Translations under genes and position numbers: made by a program
Assembly (NCBI RefSeq): GCF_014279835.1
Contig: NZ_CP047942.1
Span: 1,798,001 to 1,862,000, forward strand
From: Synechococcus sp. MVIR-18-1
GTDB lineage: Bacteria > Cyanobacteriota > Cyanobacteriia > PCC-6307 > Cyanobiaceae
Direction of reading: 5' to 3'
DNA: 64,000 bases
Notes under the pieces: generated by a model
The model's database searches: none
Seen by the model: only the letters and a program-made list of their open reading frames with translations
Told to the model about the DNA's origin: nothing
In this document: piece by piece, positions 16,340-24,836 of the stretch
How the letters are laid out: each line of letters starts with the position of its first letter
Position numbering within the stretch: position 1 is the first letter of the stretch

Positions 16340-17770
16340 GTGACGGTTCGCGTTCGTCTGGCCCCAAGCCCCACCGGCACGCTTCACATCGGAACGGCTC
16401 GTACGGCTGTTTTTAACTGGTTGTTTGCCCGTCACCAAGACGGCAAATTTTTGCTGAGAATTGAAGATACGGATAAGGAGCGCTCCAAGCCAGAGTTCAC
16501 CCAAAACATTCTTGATGGTTTGCGTTGGCTTGGCCTGGACTGGGATGAGGAACCGGTCATTCAAAGCGAGCGGATCGAAGCCCATCGCCTTGCAATCAGC
16601 CAATTGCTCGCTCAAGGTCTTGCCTATCGCTGTTATGCCAGCGAGCAGGAATTGGATGCCATGCGTGAAGCCCAGAGGGCTTCAGGTAAGCCTCCCCGTT
16701 ATGACAACCGTCATCGTCAACTCAGTGCTGAACAGGAAGAGGGCTATCGCGCTGAAGGGCGCGAGGCGGTGATTCGTTTTCGGATTGAGGACGAAGCCAC
16801 CATCGCTTGGACCGACATGGTGCGTGGTCCGATGCAATGGCGTGGCGCCGACCTCGGTGGAGACATGGTGATCGCCAGACGTGCTCCTGCGAACACGATT
16901 GGTAACCCCCTTTACAACCTTGTTGTGGTGGTTGATGACGCCGCTATGGCCATCAGCCATGTCATTCGCGGTGAAGATCACATTTCTAATACGGCCAAAC
17001 AACTGCTGCTTTACCAGGCTCTCCAGTTGAACTGCCCAAGTTTTGCTCATACGCCTTTGATCCTCAATCCAGAAGGACGCAAGCTCTCCAAGCGTGATGG
17101 CGTGACCTCCATTGGTGATTTTCAGGCGATGGGTTACACAGCAGAGGCCTTAGCCAATTACATGACCCTGCTTGGTTGGTCTGTCCCAGAGGGAATGGAG
17201 GAGCGGTTCACGCTCCGAGATGCAGCCGAGGTTTTTAGTTTTGATCGGGTGAATAAAGCCGGCGCCAAATTCGATTGGGACAAGCTCAACTGGCTGAATG
17301 CTCAGGTCTTACATGGTTGGTCTCCAGCTGAACTTCTCGCAGCACTGCAGCCTCGCTGGCAGCAACAAGGTTGGGTTGTCAACGATCCTCTTTGGGCTCA
17401 CGACTTAGCCGTTTTGCTCGGGCCGTCGCTCACCTTGATCGAAGACGGAGTCACACAAGCTCGGCCGTTTTTTGAAGAACCTCCCTTGGAAGAGGACGGA
17501 TTGAAGCAACTTGAGCAAGCAGGAGCTCGTCCTGCTCTTCAAGCTCTGCTGTCCGCTCTTGAACTGAATGCATGGGACGGCCTTGATCTGGAGCGCGCCC
17601 AAACCTTGCTCAAAGAGGCCGCCGCCGCCGCTGGTGTGAAGAAGGGCGTCTTGATGAAGAGTCTCAGGGCTGCCTTGCTCGGTGGCCTTCAGGGGCCAGA
17701 CCTCATTACCACTTGGGCGTTACTGGCCAGACTCGGGAACGATCGGGAGCGCTTGCGTCGCTGCTTCTGA
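16340..17770 (+). CDS. gltX: Glutamyl-tRNA synthetase
   Basis: A 476-residue class I synthetase, full length for the family. The HIGH motif is [18 protein letters not shown] and the KMSKS-type motif is [17 protein letters not shown]; the C-terminal half is the helical anticodon-binding region. In cyanobacteria this enzyme normally charges both tRNA-Glu and tRNA-Gln, the latter corrected by GatCAB, and Glu-tRNA also feeds tetrapyrrole (chlorophyll) synthesis. The start is GTG at 16340. The last 51 bases overlap the antiporter gene on the opposite strand. Confidence 0.97.
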   Translation: MTVRVRLAPSPTGTLHIGTARTAVFNWLFARHQDGKFLLRIEDTDKERSKPEFTQNILDGLRWLGLDWDEEPVIQSERIEAHRLAISQLLAQGLAYRCYASEQELDAMREAQRASGKPPRYDNRHRQLSAEQEEGYRAEGREAVIRFRIEDEATIAWTDMVRGPMQWRGADLGGDMVIARRAPANTIGNPLYNLVVVVDDAAMAISHVIRGEDHISNTAKQLLLYQALQLNCPSFAHTPLILNPEGRKLSKRDGVTSIGDFQAMGYTAEALANYMTLLGWSVPEGMEERFTLRDAAEVFSFDRVNKAGAKFDWDKLNWLNAQVLHGWSPAELLAALQPRWQQQGWVVNDPLWAHDLAVLLGPSLTLIEDGVTQARPFFEEPPLEEDGLKQLEQAGARPALQALLSALELNAWDGLDLERAQTLLKEAAAAAGVKKGVLMKSLRAALLGGLQGPDLITTWALLARLGNDRERLRRCF

Positions 17771-18997
17771 TGAAACAGAAGCCGAGGATTCGGAGTCTTC
17801 TGGACTCTCGGCAATCAGCCCAAGAACGCGCGCCAAGGGTTGTGCTGTTAATCCTTGGATACCCACGGTCATCAAGATGGTGAGGAAGACCAACCCTTGC
17901 AGTCGCCCTGCACCCAAAATTCCAGCTTGCTCAAGGCGGATGGCAAACAATGAGGCCACGGCTGCTGTCACGATTCCTCGTGGGGCCAGCCAGGCCATGA
18001 ATAATTTTTGACGCCAAACCAAGGGCAATCCGACTGTGGCCACACTCACGGCGACTGGACGGACCACAAACATGAGCAGCAGGACACAGCTCACACCACC
18101 CCATCCGAGTGGGCTGAGCTCAGCCCAGGACACGTCTGCTGCCAACAGAGGAAACAGCATGGTGATGGCGAGTGAAGCCAACTCTCGGATCAATTCATCG
18201 AGCTGACCGGCTTCTTCGGTTGAGCGACGACCGACTACGACGCCCGCTGCAACGGATGCCGGTAGCCCTGATTCTGGAAGGAGCCATTCGGCTATCCCAA
18301 ACATGAGGAATAGTGCCCCAAGCGTCAGCTGTAGGCGCAATCCGACGGCTTGAGAAGGTGTCAGGCGGCGTAATCCTTCTGACAACAGCCAGCCAACTGT
18401 GACACCAATCAGCACGCCCCCTCCGAGGCGTGCAAGCAGGCCCTGCACCAACTCACGCCAGCCGTGTAGGTCGCCCAGCGCTAGTTCCAGAAGCAGCAGT
18501 GCCAACACAGCGCCGATGGGCTCGAGCAGCAGTCCTTCCGCTTCCAGCACATCGCCAAGGGGATGGGCCAAGCGAATTTGTTTCACGATCGGGGTCACCA
18601 CGGTGGGCCCAGTGGCCAGCACGATGGCGCTAAACACGGCAGCTAAGGACCAGCTCAGGCCTGCGAGCCAATGTGCCGCCAGGATTCCCGCACCGAGAGA
18701 AATAAAGATTCTCAGGACTGAGATGCGCAGCACGGTGGCTTTGATCGTGTCTCCTGGCAGGCGAAGGTTGAGACCTCCGTCAAATAACACCAAGCTCACC
18801 AATAGGCCAACGATGGTTTGCAGTCCTTGTCCAAGATCGAGAGGTTCAACGAGCCCTAGGCCAGAGCGCCCGATCAGCAATCCTGAAAGCAGCAGCAAAA
18901 CCACGCCAGGAAGATTGGATAAAGCAGCTAGCAGTCGCGCCCCTGCACCCGCAAAGACAGTGATGCCCCAAAGCAGCCCTAAGCGCTCAGGCGTCAT
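17720..18997 (-). CDS. CPA-type sodium(cation)/proton antiporter
   Basis: A 425-residue protein with 10-12 hydrophobic segments and the monovalent cation:proton antiporter outline: [35 protein letters not shown] and [19 protein letters not shown]. The last motif is the usual (A/P)RG(I/V)V of CPA1 proteins. The helix-5 motif is ATGPTVV rather than the ATDPV of well-studied CPA1 members, so the ion-binding site differs, as it does in a known cyanobacterial subgroup. It would adjust cytoplasmic Na+ and pH. Its start overlaps the stop of the small upstream gene by 11 bases; its end overlaps gltX. Confidence 0.9.
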   Translation of the reverse strand: MTPERLGLLWGITVFAGAGARLLAALSNLPGVVLLLLSGLLIGRSGLGLVEPLDLGQGLQTIVGLLVSLVLFDGGLNLRLPGDTIKATVLRISVLRIFISLGAGILAAHWLAGLSWSLAAVFSAIVLATGPTVVTPIVKQIRLAHPLGDVLEAEGLLLEPIGAVLALLLLELALGDLHGWRELVQGLLARLGGGVLIGVTVGWLLSEGLRRLTPSQAVGLRLQLTLGALFLMFGIAEWLLPESGLPASVAAGVVVGRRSTEEAGQLDELIRELASLAITMLFPLLAADVSWAELSPLGWGGVSCVLLLMFVVRPVAVSVATVGLPLVWRQKLFMAWLAPRGIVTAAVASLFAIRLEQAGILGAGRLQGLVFLTILMTVGIQGLTAQPLARVLGLIAESPEDSESSASVSSEAATQALPIVPESGQ

Positions 18998-19232
18998 CGA
19001 TCAAGGCGTATTGCGGTTCAACCCGCATTCCGATGACGGCATCCGGACGCACAACCAGAAATTCGCCGTCTAGATCACTGAGGGGAACATTGACAAAAGC
19101 CCCTTCAGCACTGGCATTGACCAGGCCTTGATACCAATCCTGGAATTGCTCAAGGGATGTGAAATGCACCACTTCGCTCTGCCCCCCAGACAGGTGAAGG
19201 GAGATCCGATACCGGCGCGGAGTGCGGTTCAT
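18987..19232 (-). CDS. Conserved small protein (unknown), coupled to antiporter
   Basis: An 81-residue soluble protein beginning MNRTPRRYRISLHLSGGQSE, then TSLEQFQDWYQGLV and a beta-rich end FLVVRPDAVIGMRVEPQYAL. I recognise no named domain; the alternating pattern suggests a compact alpha/beta protein. Its stop overlaps the antiporter start by 11 bases, pointing to translational coupling and perhaps a regulatory role for the antiporter (inference). Its own first 83 bases overlap the 3' end of the DUF1643 gene in another frame on the same strand. Confidence 0.78.
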   Translation of the reverse strand: MNRTPRRYRISLHLSGGQSEVVHFTSLEQFQDWYQGLVNASAEGAFVNVPLSDLDGEFLVVRPDAVIGMRVEPQYALIDDA

Positions 19233-19779
19233 CTAGGAACCGTACTGCCCAGGCAACTCTCTGCACCTCACTTGGAAGATAGAGAGGGTGACGGGGGTAG
19301 CCCGCTTTGGTCAATCCAGTCACAAAGGGGGGTGGAAGCACTCCTCGTTGATCGCTGACGTCGTTCAACATGTTCAACACGGCCTCATCCCTTTGCCTAA
19401 AACCGCCGCCAACCCCCCATCCCAGCCAGAGATCCCATGTGGGATGTTGAGCCCACTGTTGGAACCAGCTGCGCAAGGTCTGATCATTGTCAGCGCCAAT
19501 GGGCTCTGCGCACCTGCATAGAAGGGAGGGGGATGGGGAGATGCGGGCAAACAGATTGAGGACCACGAGATGGTGATACCCCCAGTGGTGTGCAAATCCT
19601 TGAAGCCGTCTCAGGGTGGGGTCGTCTCGACGTCCATCGGCGCGTGACGGATTCAGACCAATGAACAGCAGCAACCGTCTCTGTCCCGCGCTTGGTTCAC
19701 GGGATGGAATGGGCCGATGCAACAACCAGCGGTAGGCACCGCAAGAACTCAGTGTTGCTTCAGCTTGCCAAGAGTTCAA
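19150..19779 (-). CDS. DUF1643 family protein
   Basis: The family core is clear: LLLFIGLNPSRADGRRDDPT, LQGFAHHWGYHHLVVLNLFA and WLGWGVGGGF, matching DUF1643 (FxxLNPSxAdxxxdDpTxrR). Function is unknown. I prefer a TTG start at 19779, with GAGG six bases upstream, which gives 209 residues and a 20-base overlap with wecB. The frame stays open to an ATG-type start at 19821 (223 residues, 62-base overlap). The 3' end overlaps the next gene on the same strand by 83 bases, unusually long even for this compact genome. Confidence 0.8.
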   Translation of the reverse strand: MNSWQAEATLSSCGAYRWLLHRPIPSREPSAGQRRLLLFIGLNPSRADGRRDDPTLRRLQGFAHHWGYHHLVVLNLFARISPSPSLLCRCAEPIGADNDQTLRSWFQQWAQHPTWDLWLGWGVGGGFRQRDEAVLNMLNDVSDQRGVLPPPFVTGLTKAGYPRHPLYLPSEVQRVAWAVRFLDEPHSAPVSDLPSPVWGAERSGAFHIP

Positions 19780-20878
19780 GGGCAGCCTCGAGGATCCTTC
19801 CACTCGCCTGGCCATCGCCAAAGGGATTCACGGCTTTTGCCATGGCGTTATAGGCCTCGCTGTTCTCTAATAACAGGGATGCTTCACGGTGAATCGTTGT
19901 TGGGTCAGTCCCCACCAATCGGGCTGTTCCAGCTTCAACGGCTTCGGGGCGTTCCGTGGTTTCACGGAGAACAAGAACCGGTTTCCCGAGAGCTGGTGCT
20001 TCCTCTTGCAACCCACCGGAGTCAGTGAGTAGAAGAGTGCAGCCTTTCATGGCTGCGACCAAGCGGTCGTAATCCAGTGGCTCGGTCAGCACTACACGTG
20101 GATGGTCCCCCAGTAATTCCTGGAGGGGCTCACGCACGGTTGGGTTGCGATGCAAGGGCAACAGCAACACGGTGTCGGGATGGCTATCGAGGACACGCAG
20201 CATTCCATCCGCAATGTTCTTGAGGCGTTCACCCCAATTCTCGCGGCGGTGAACGGTGGCCAAAATCACCCTTTGCGCGTCCCAATCGATGCTTAAGTCG
20301 CTCAAGGTTGGAGCGCGTTCAGACATGCGCAACAGGGCATCGATCACGGTGTTGCCCGTGAGCAGCACGCGCCCAACAACCCCAGATGCTTGAAGGTTTG
20401 CTTCTGATTGCTTAGTGGGAGCAAAGTGAAGATGGGCAATTTGCGAGATCAAGCGACGGTTGGCTTCCTCAGGGAAAGGATCAAGAAGATTGTCCGTACG
20501 CAGTCCGGCCTCGACGTGACCAACAGGGATTTGTTCGTAGAAGGCGGAGAGAGCAGCAGCAAAGGCCGTGGTTGTGTCTCCTTGAACCAGTACGAGATTT
20601 GGAGGAAATGCTTGAAAGTCATCACGCAAGCCCTGCAGCGCCGCACAGGTCACATGTGTGAGGGTTTGCCGTGGCGTCATCAGATTGAGATCCAGATCAG
20701 CGCTCAGGCCAAACAAATCCATGACTTGAGACACCATCTCCCTGTGCTGACCTGTCAGTACGACTCGGGTTTCGAGAGACTTGCAGGCCCGGAATTCTTG
20801 GATCACAGGCGCCAATTTGATGGCTTCAGGCCTCGTGCCCAAGACAATTGTCACGCGTGGCAGGCGAGCCATAACCAT
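19760..20878 (-). CDS. wecB: UDP-N-acetylglucosamine 2-epimerase (non-hydrolysing)
   Basis: A 372-residue GT-B-fold enzyme that interconverts UDP-GlcNAc and UDP-ManNAc for surface polysaccharide synthesis. The N-terminus VTIVLGTRPEAIKLAPVIQE is the family signature. Also present are LVLVQGDTTTAFAAALSAFY, VGHVEAGLRTDNLLDPFPEE (catalytic His/Glu/Arg region) and LLLTDSGGLQEEAPALGKPV. The start could be TTG 20881, ATG 20878 or ATG 20872. It is divergent from pilT. The NanE-type epimerase at 41164 acts on the phosphorylated monosaccharide and is a different enzyme. Confidence 0.94.
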   Translation of the reverse strand: MVMARLPRVTIVLGTRPEAIKLAPVIQEFRACKSLETRVVLTGQHREMVSQVMDLFGLSADLDLNLMTPRQTLTHVTCAALQGLRDDFQAFPPNLVLVQGDTTTAFAAALSAFYEQIPVGHVEAGLRTDNLLDPFPEEANRRLISQIAHLHFAPTKQSEANLQASGVVGRVLLTGNTVIDALLRMSERAPTLSDLSIDWDAQRVILATVHRRENWGERLKNIADGMLRVLDSHPDTVLLLPLHRNPTVREPLQELLGDHPRVVLTEPLDYDRLVAAMKGCTLLLTDSGGLQEEAPALGKPVLVLRETTERPEAVEAGTARLVGTDPTTIHREASLLLENSEAYNAMAKAVNPFGDGQASGRILEAALELLAS

Positions 20879-20941
20879 CAAGATTGTGAGTCAATCCTAC
20901 GAGTGCTTCCCCCGGGAAGACTTGGCATCAACTTGCCAGAT

Positions 20942-20965
20942 CGTGCAGCATCGCGATGCTGCACG
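20942..20965. promoter_or_regulatory. 24-bp perfect palindrome between wecB and pilT
   Basis: CGTGCAGCATCG is followed directly by its exact reverse complement CGATGCTGCACG. It lies in the short divergent intergenic region, 18 bases before the preferred pilT ATG. It could be an operator or a hairpin in the pilT leader. Confidence 0.6.
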
Positions 20966-20982
20966 TCGCGGACACCATCAGC

Positions 20983-22137
20983 ATGAGTCAGCCCGTATTT
21001 CCTCCTGGTCTCCCAGCGCGGCCAACGTTCACACCATCTCAATCTCCTTCTCCAGCTTCAGAGTCATTGGCTTCACAAGCCCCGTCTTTAGAGCAGATCG
21101 TTCGTGTCGCTCACGAACAGGGGCATTCCGACGTTCATCTTGGAATCGGGGAGAGTCCAAGATTTCGAGCTCGAGGTGAGATTATTTGCTCCGATTGGCC
21201 TCCCACCGAACCCGGTGAGTTTCAGGACTGGCTTGGAGAATTACTGACTCCCCAACAGATCGACCACTTCAGACAGTGCAAAGAGTTCGATGGGGCTCAT
21301 GCCTTTTCTTTTGTGAGGGTACGCATCAATTTGTTTGATGCTTTACAGGGTGCGGCGATGGTGTTGCGGCTCATTCCTCAAAAGATCCTGTCACTGAATG
21401 ATCTAAAGCTGCCACCTGTGCTGCAAGATCTTTGTGCATATCCCAAAGGCTTGCTGCTTGTAACTGGCCCAACCGGTTCAGGTAAAAGCACTACGTTGGC
21501 AGCGATGATTGATTGGATTAACAACAATCAGAGTAGGCATATCCTTACCATTGAGGATCCCATCGAATTCGTGCATCAAAGCCGGCAATCTTTAATCCGA
21601 CAGCGTGAGGTGGGGCGTCATACGCTCCAGTTTCATCATGCTTTGAGAGCAGCGCTGCGTGAAGATCCTGATGTGATTTTGGTTGGTGAAATACGTGACA
21701 AAGAAACGCTCAGTACCGCCATGGAAGCAGCTCAGACTGGACATCTTGTGTTTGGAACTTTGCATACAAACTCTGCGGTTAAAACCGTTGAACGTGTCCT
21801 TGGGATGTACCAACCTGAGGAGCAGGAAAGTATCCGTCTATCTTTGGCAGAATCACTGATGGGAATTATTTCACAAGGATTAATTCAAAGTCATGGCGGA
21901 AAACGTGCCGCCTATCATGACCTAATGATTAATACTGATGCCTGCAAGGATTACATTAAGAAAGGGGCGCTAGATGATGTCGAAGACATCATGCAGAGAA
22001 GCGAGTTTGATGGAATGATGACTGCCAACCAGTCATTGCAGCGTTTAGTTGAATCTGGGCAAGTCGAAGCTGAAAAGGCCATCGCCGTCAGTCCTCGTCC
22101 TAATGAACTGACTCAGGCGTTAAGAGGTAGGAGTTAA
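20983..22137 (+). CDS. pilT: Type IV pilus retraction/twitching ATPase PilT family
   Basis: A 384-residue secretion-type ATPase (ATG at 20983; an upstream in-frame ATG at 20956 lies inside a palindrome and is less likely). Walker A is LLVTGPTGSGKSTTLAAM (about 162-171 for the loop), followed by the Asp box LTIEDPIEFVHQ, Walker B REDPDVILVGEIRDKETLST and the His box GHLVFGTLHTNSAVKT. The C-terminal MQRSEFDGMMTANQSLQRL resembles PilT/PilU of cyanobacteria rather than the AIRNLIRE motif of proteobacterial PilT. It would power pilus retraction. No other pilus gene is in the window. Confidence 0.92.
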   Translation: MSQPVFPPGLPARPTFTPSQSPSPASESLASQAPSLEQIVRVAHEQGHSDVHLGIGESPRFRARGEIICSDWPPTEPGEFQDWLGELLTPQQIDHFRQCKEFDGAHAFSFVRVRINLFDALQGAAMVLRLIPQKILSLNDLKLPPVLQDLCAYPKGLLLVTGPTGSGKSTTLAAMIDWINNNQSRHILTIEDPIEFVHQSRQSLIRQREVGRHTLQFHHALRAALREDPDVILVGEIRDKETLSTAMEAAQTGHLVFGTLHTNSAVKTVERVLGMYQPEEQESIRLSLAESLMGIISQGLIQSHGGKRAAYHDLMINTDACKDYIKKGALDDVEDIMQRSEFDGMMTANQSLQRLVESGQVEAEKAIAVSPRPNELTQALRGRS

Positions 22138-22143
22138 GAGTAT

Positions 22144-22329
22144 TCAGGCTGCGCTGTTAAACATCCGGACAATTAAGAGTGTTGCCATGCCGATGGATAG
22201 TCCGAGCATGGCGAGGCGTCCATTCCAAATTTCAGCTTGAGGAGTAAATCCTCGCTTCCAAGCATTTAATTCGATGGGATCGATGGGCTCTGACGCAACT
22301 TTTGCTTGGAGATCGGTTTTCGGAGCCAT
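22144..22329 (-). CDS. hli: High-light-inducible protein (HLIP)
   Basis: A 61-residue one-helix protein from ATG 22329, with an in-frame GTG at 22353 possible. It shows ELNAWKRGFTPQAEIWNGRL then AMLGLSIGM: the chlorophyll-binding ExxNxRxAMxG motif preceded by the WxxGFTPxAE segment typical of longer HLIPs and LHC-like proteins. The C-terminal part ends the membrane helix. It lies just downstream of tsaD on the same strand and may share its transcript. It belongs to a different HLIP subgroup than the gene at 7773, which lacks the WxxGF segment. Confidence 0.92.
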   Translation of the reverse strand: MAPKTDLQAKVASEPIDPIELNAWKRGFTPQAEIWNGRLAMLGLSIGMATLLIVRMFNSAA

Positions 22330-22368
22330 CGGTGAGATCTCGGGGGACGTCACCTTAAGAGAATAATT

Positions 22369-23439
22369 TTAAAAGGGGGGCTTTGAGCCATAAAGGCTTA
22401 ATGCTTGCTCTAATGGCCACCGCGCTGCGACTCCGAGCTCTAGAGAGCTGGGTTGAACGCCGTTAGAGAGTCGACGCAATGCCGCTACGGCAACCATTGC
22501 TGCGTTGTCTGTGCAATAGGCCAATGGGGCGATGTGCACGGACACCCCTTTTGATTGACCAACAGCTTGCATTTGGGAACGCAGGCGATGGTTGGCGGCA
22601 ACGCCCCCGACCATCACTAAGTGATCAATCCCCTGCTCCTGGCAGCAGCGCAGGCTTCGCTCAACCAACACATCGGCCACGATCTGTTCAAAGCTGGCCG
22701 CGAGATCAGCAAGAGGAAGATCCTCCGACTCACGCCTTAACGCTTCCACGTGTCGAAGCACCGCAGTTTTCAGCCCACTGAATGAAAAGTCATAGGGGTA
22801 GAAGCCTCCTCCTGGTTTGGAAACGCGTCCTTTTGGTAACCGAAACCGTTTGGCATCACCCTCGACGGCAATGGCCTGAATCGCAGGACCGCCGGGGTAG
22901 CCCAGGCCCATGAGTCGAGCCACTTTGTCGAAAGCTTCGCCGGCCGCATCGTCATGGCTGCGTCCTAGGCGTTCCATTGCTCCAACTTCATCCACCCGAA
23001 TGAGTTCGGTGTGCCCGCCACTCACGAGAAGCACCAGATAGGGCGCATGTGGTGGGTGATCTGCCAAGAACACGGATGCCAGGTGTGCCTCGAGATGGTG
23101 CACGGCGAGAAAAGGTTTCTGATGGAGGGCGGCCAATGTTCGCCCTGTGATGGAGCCCACCATGAGGGCTCCCACCAGGCCAGGTGCCACGGTCGCCGCG
23201 ATGGCATCGAGGTCGGCAGCAACGAGACCGGCGTCTTTTAAAGCGTGTTCTACGAGGTTTGGGAGCGCTTCCACATGCCGGCGCGAGGCAATCTCAGGAA
23301 CGACCCCACCCCATTGCGCATGTTCTTCCACCTGGGAGGCGATGCCATGGGACAACACCGTGAGCTGGTCGCCCTCCTGACGGAGCACCGCCGCGGCTGA
23401 CTCGTCACAACTTGTTTCGAGGGCAAGCACTGTGGGCAT
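22369..23439 (-). CDS. tsaD: tRNA N6-threonylcarbamoyladenosine transferase subunit TsaD
   Basis: A 356-residue ASKHA-fold protein (ATG at 23439) that transfers threonylcarbamoyl to A37 of ANN-decoding tRNAs with TsaB/E. It starts [20 protein letters not shown], the family signature. The metal site HHLEAH is at 114-119, with the third ligand in YCTDNAAM near the C-terminus. Also seen are [13 protein letters not shown] and [20 protein letters not shown]. The frame extends 13 codons further upstream but the conserved start is at 23439. It is divergent from psaF with 77 bases between. Confidence 0.96.
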   Translation of the reverse strand: MPTVLALETSCDESAAAVLRQEGDQLTVLSHGIASQVEEHAQWGGVVPEIASRRHVEALPNLVEHALKDAGLVAADLDAIAATVAPGLVGALMVGSITGRTLAALHQKPFLAVHHLEAHLASVFLADHPPHAPYLVLLVSGGHTELIRVDEVGAMERLGRSHDDAAGEAFDKVARLMGLGYPGGPAIQAIAVEGDAKRFRLPKGRVSKPGGGFYPYDFSFSGLKTAVLRHVEALRRESEDLPLADLAASFEQIVADVLVERSLRCCQEQGIDHLVMVGGVAANHRLRSQMQAVGQSKGVSVHIAPLAYCTDNAAMVAVAALRRLSNGVQPSSLELGVAARWPLEQALSLYGSKPPF

Positions 23440-23516
23440 GAAGATGGAGGGGGCTCCCCTACTGTCCGTTTGTGACATCCTGCCGCTTTAGGGCAGGCTC
23501 AACAGGAACCGTTCCG

Positions 23517-23996
23517 ATGCGTCGTCTCTTCGCTCTTGCGCTCTCGGCCCTGCTGGTGTTCGGCTTTGCACCCGTCGCCAAGGCTGATGTAGCGGGTTTG
23601 ACACCCTGCGCCGAAAGTGCCCGTTTTCAGCAGCGTGCAAGCGCTGCCGCCACACCTCAAGCTAAGGCTCGTTTCGAGATGTATAGCGAAGCCGTTTGCG
23701 GTGAAGATGGCTTGCCTCATTTGATCGTGGATGGCCGTTGGAGCCATGCCGGTGACTTCGTCCTTCCAGGCCTGATGTTCCTCTACATCACTGGCTGCAT
23801 TGGCTGGGCAGGTCGTGAGTATCTCAAAGGCACTCGCGGTACCAAGGAGCAGTACATGAAAGAGATTCAAATCGATGTCTCTCTTGCCTTCAAGTCCTTG
23901 TTGGCATCCGCCACTTGGCCTATCGCTGCTTTTGGTGAGCTTACGAGCGGCAAATTGCTTGAAAGCGATGACAAGGTGACCATCTCTCCTCGCTGA
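23517..23996 (+). CDS. psaF: Photosystem I reaction centre subunit III (PsaF)
   Basis: A 159-residue PSI subunit. The signal peptide [20 protein letters not shown] ends in AKA, with cleavage expected before DVAGLTPC, so the mature N-terminus lies in the thylakoid lumen. Lumenal Cys (C-AES and [20 protein letters not shown]) form the expected disulfide. A membrane helix follows ([20 protein letters not shown]). PsaF flanks PsaJ at the PSI edge and helps dock plastocyanin or cytochrome c6. psaJ follows 32 bases downstream as a bicistron, as in other cyanobacteria. Confidence 0.98.
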   Translation: MRRLFALALSALLVFGFAPVAKADVAGLTPCAESARFQQRASAAATPQAKARFEMYSEAVCGEDGLPHLIVDGRWSHAGDFVLPGLMFLYITGCIGWAGREYLKGTRGTKEQYMKEIQIDVSLAFKSLLASATWPIAAFGELTSGKLLESDDKVTISPR

Positions 23997-24028
23997 ACTC
24001 GCACCACGACGTCCTTATCTTTCTCACG

Positions 24029-24148
24029 ATGAAGAAATTTCTTACTACTGCACCAGTCGTTGCCGCGATTTGGTTCACTCTCACCGCCGGAATCTTGATC
24101 GAGTGGAATCGTTTTTTCCCTGATCTCCTCTTCCACCCCATGGGCTGA
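24029..24148 (+). CDS. psaJ: Photosystem I reaction centre subunit IX (PsaJ)
   Basis: A 39-residue single-helix PSI subunit, standard length. It starts [20 protein letters not shown] and contains the chlorophyll-ligand segment [17 protein letters not shown]. PsaJ stabilises PsaF and binds chlorophyll near it. It shares the psaF transcript and is followed by a strong terminator at 24171-24196. Confidence 0.98.
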   Translation: MKKFLTTAPVVAAIWFTLTAGILIEWNRFFPDLLFHPMG

Positions 24149-24170
24149 TCGTTCAGTTCATAAAGTGATC

Positions 24171-24196
24171 AAAAGGGGCCGAAAGGCCCCTTTTTT
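24171..24196. terminator. Bidirectional terminator between psaJ and gmk
   Basis: A 10-bp stem AAAAGGGGCC/GGCCCCTTTT with a GAAA tetraloop. T-runs are present on both strands, so it can end both psaFJ and the convergent gmk. Confidence 0.92.
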
Positions 24197-24198
24197 AG

Positions 24199-24771
24199 TT
24201 AAGAGATGGTCAGGTTCATCTGCTTTTCTAAAGCGACTAAAGCTGTTTCAAGATCGTCGTTGACGATTACAGCATCAAATTCTGTTTGTGCTGCTAACTC
24301 TTCTTGTGCTCGCTTAAGACGACGCTGGATCGCCTCTTCTGCTTCGGTTCCGCGGCCGCGAATTCGTTTCTCAAGCTCTTCAACGCTTGGTGGTGCAAGA
24401 AAAATTTGGATTGCTTCCGGCAAACTGTTTCTCACCTGCCTTGCCCCCTCTAATTCAATTTCAAGCAGCACGGGAATTCCATTGGCTAGGCGTTCGCTGA
24501 CGGGTTGTCGAGGTGTGCCGTAGCAGTTTCCAGCGAATTCAGCCCACTCCAGCAAACCGCCGCTTTGAACGAGTTCGTTAAACCGATCTTTGGAGTGAAA
24601 AAAATAGTGAATTCCATCGATTTCTCCACTGCGCGGAGCGCGCGTAGTGGCCGACACGGAGAGCCATATCTCTGGATGACGTTCTCTTAGGCGAGCGACC
24701 AAGGTGCCCTTACCGACGCCGCTTGGGCCGGTGAGCACCGTGGGCCTGGCGATTGATCGATCAGGAGCCAT
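24199..24771 (-). CDS. gmk: Guanylate kinase
   Basis: A 190-residue P-loop kinase that phosphorylates GMP to GDP. Walker A is [17 protein letters not shown]; the GMP-binding region shows [20 protein letters not shown] and the Tyr/Glu-containing [33 protein letters not shown] is the Asp/Glu core strand and [14 protein letters not shown] the lid. All expected motifs are present. It shares a terminator with psaJ and is divergent from the NFACT gene. Confidence 0.97.
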   Translation of the reverse strand: MAPDRSIARPTVLTGPSGVGKGTLVARLRERHPEIWLSVSATTRAPRSGEIDGIHYFFHSKDRFNELVQSGGLLEWAEFAGNCYGTPRQPVSERLANGIPVLLEIELEGARQVRNSLPEAIQIFLAPPSVEELEKRIRGRGTEAEEAIQRRLKRAQEELAAQTEFDAVIVNDDLETALVALEKQMNLTIS

Positions 24772-24836
24772 ACGTTGCTTGAGACTGCATCGCAGGGTAG
24801 GAAGGCTTCCTGTTCAGCCTGCTTCTCAGGCAAGTC

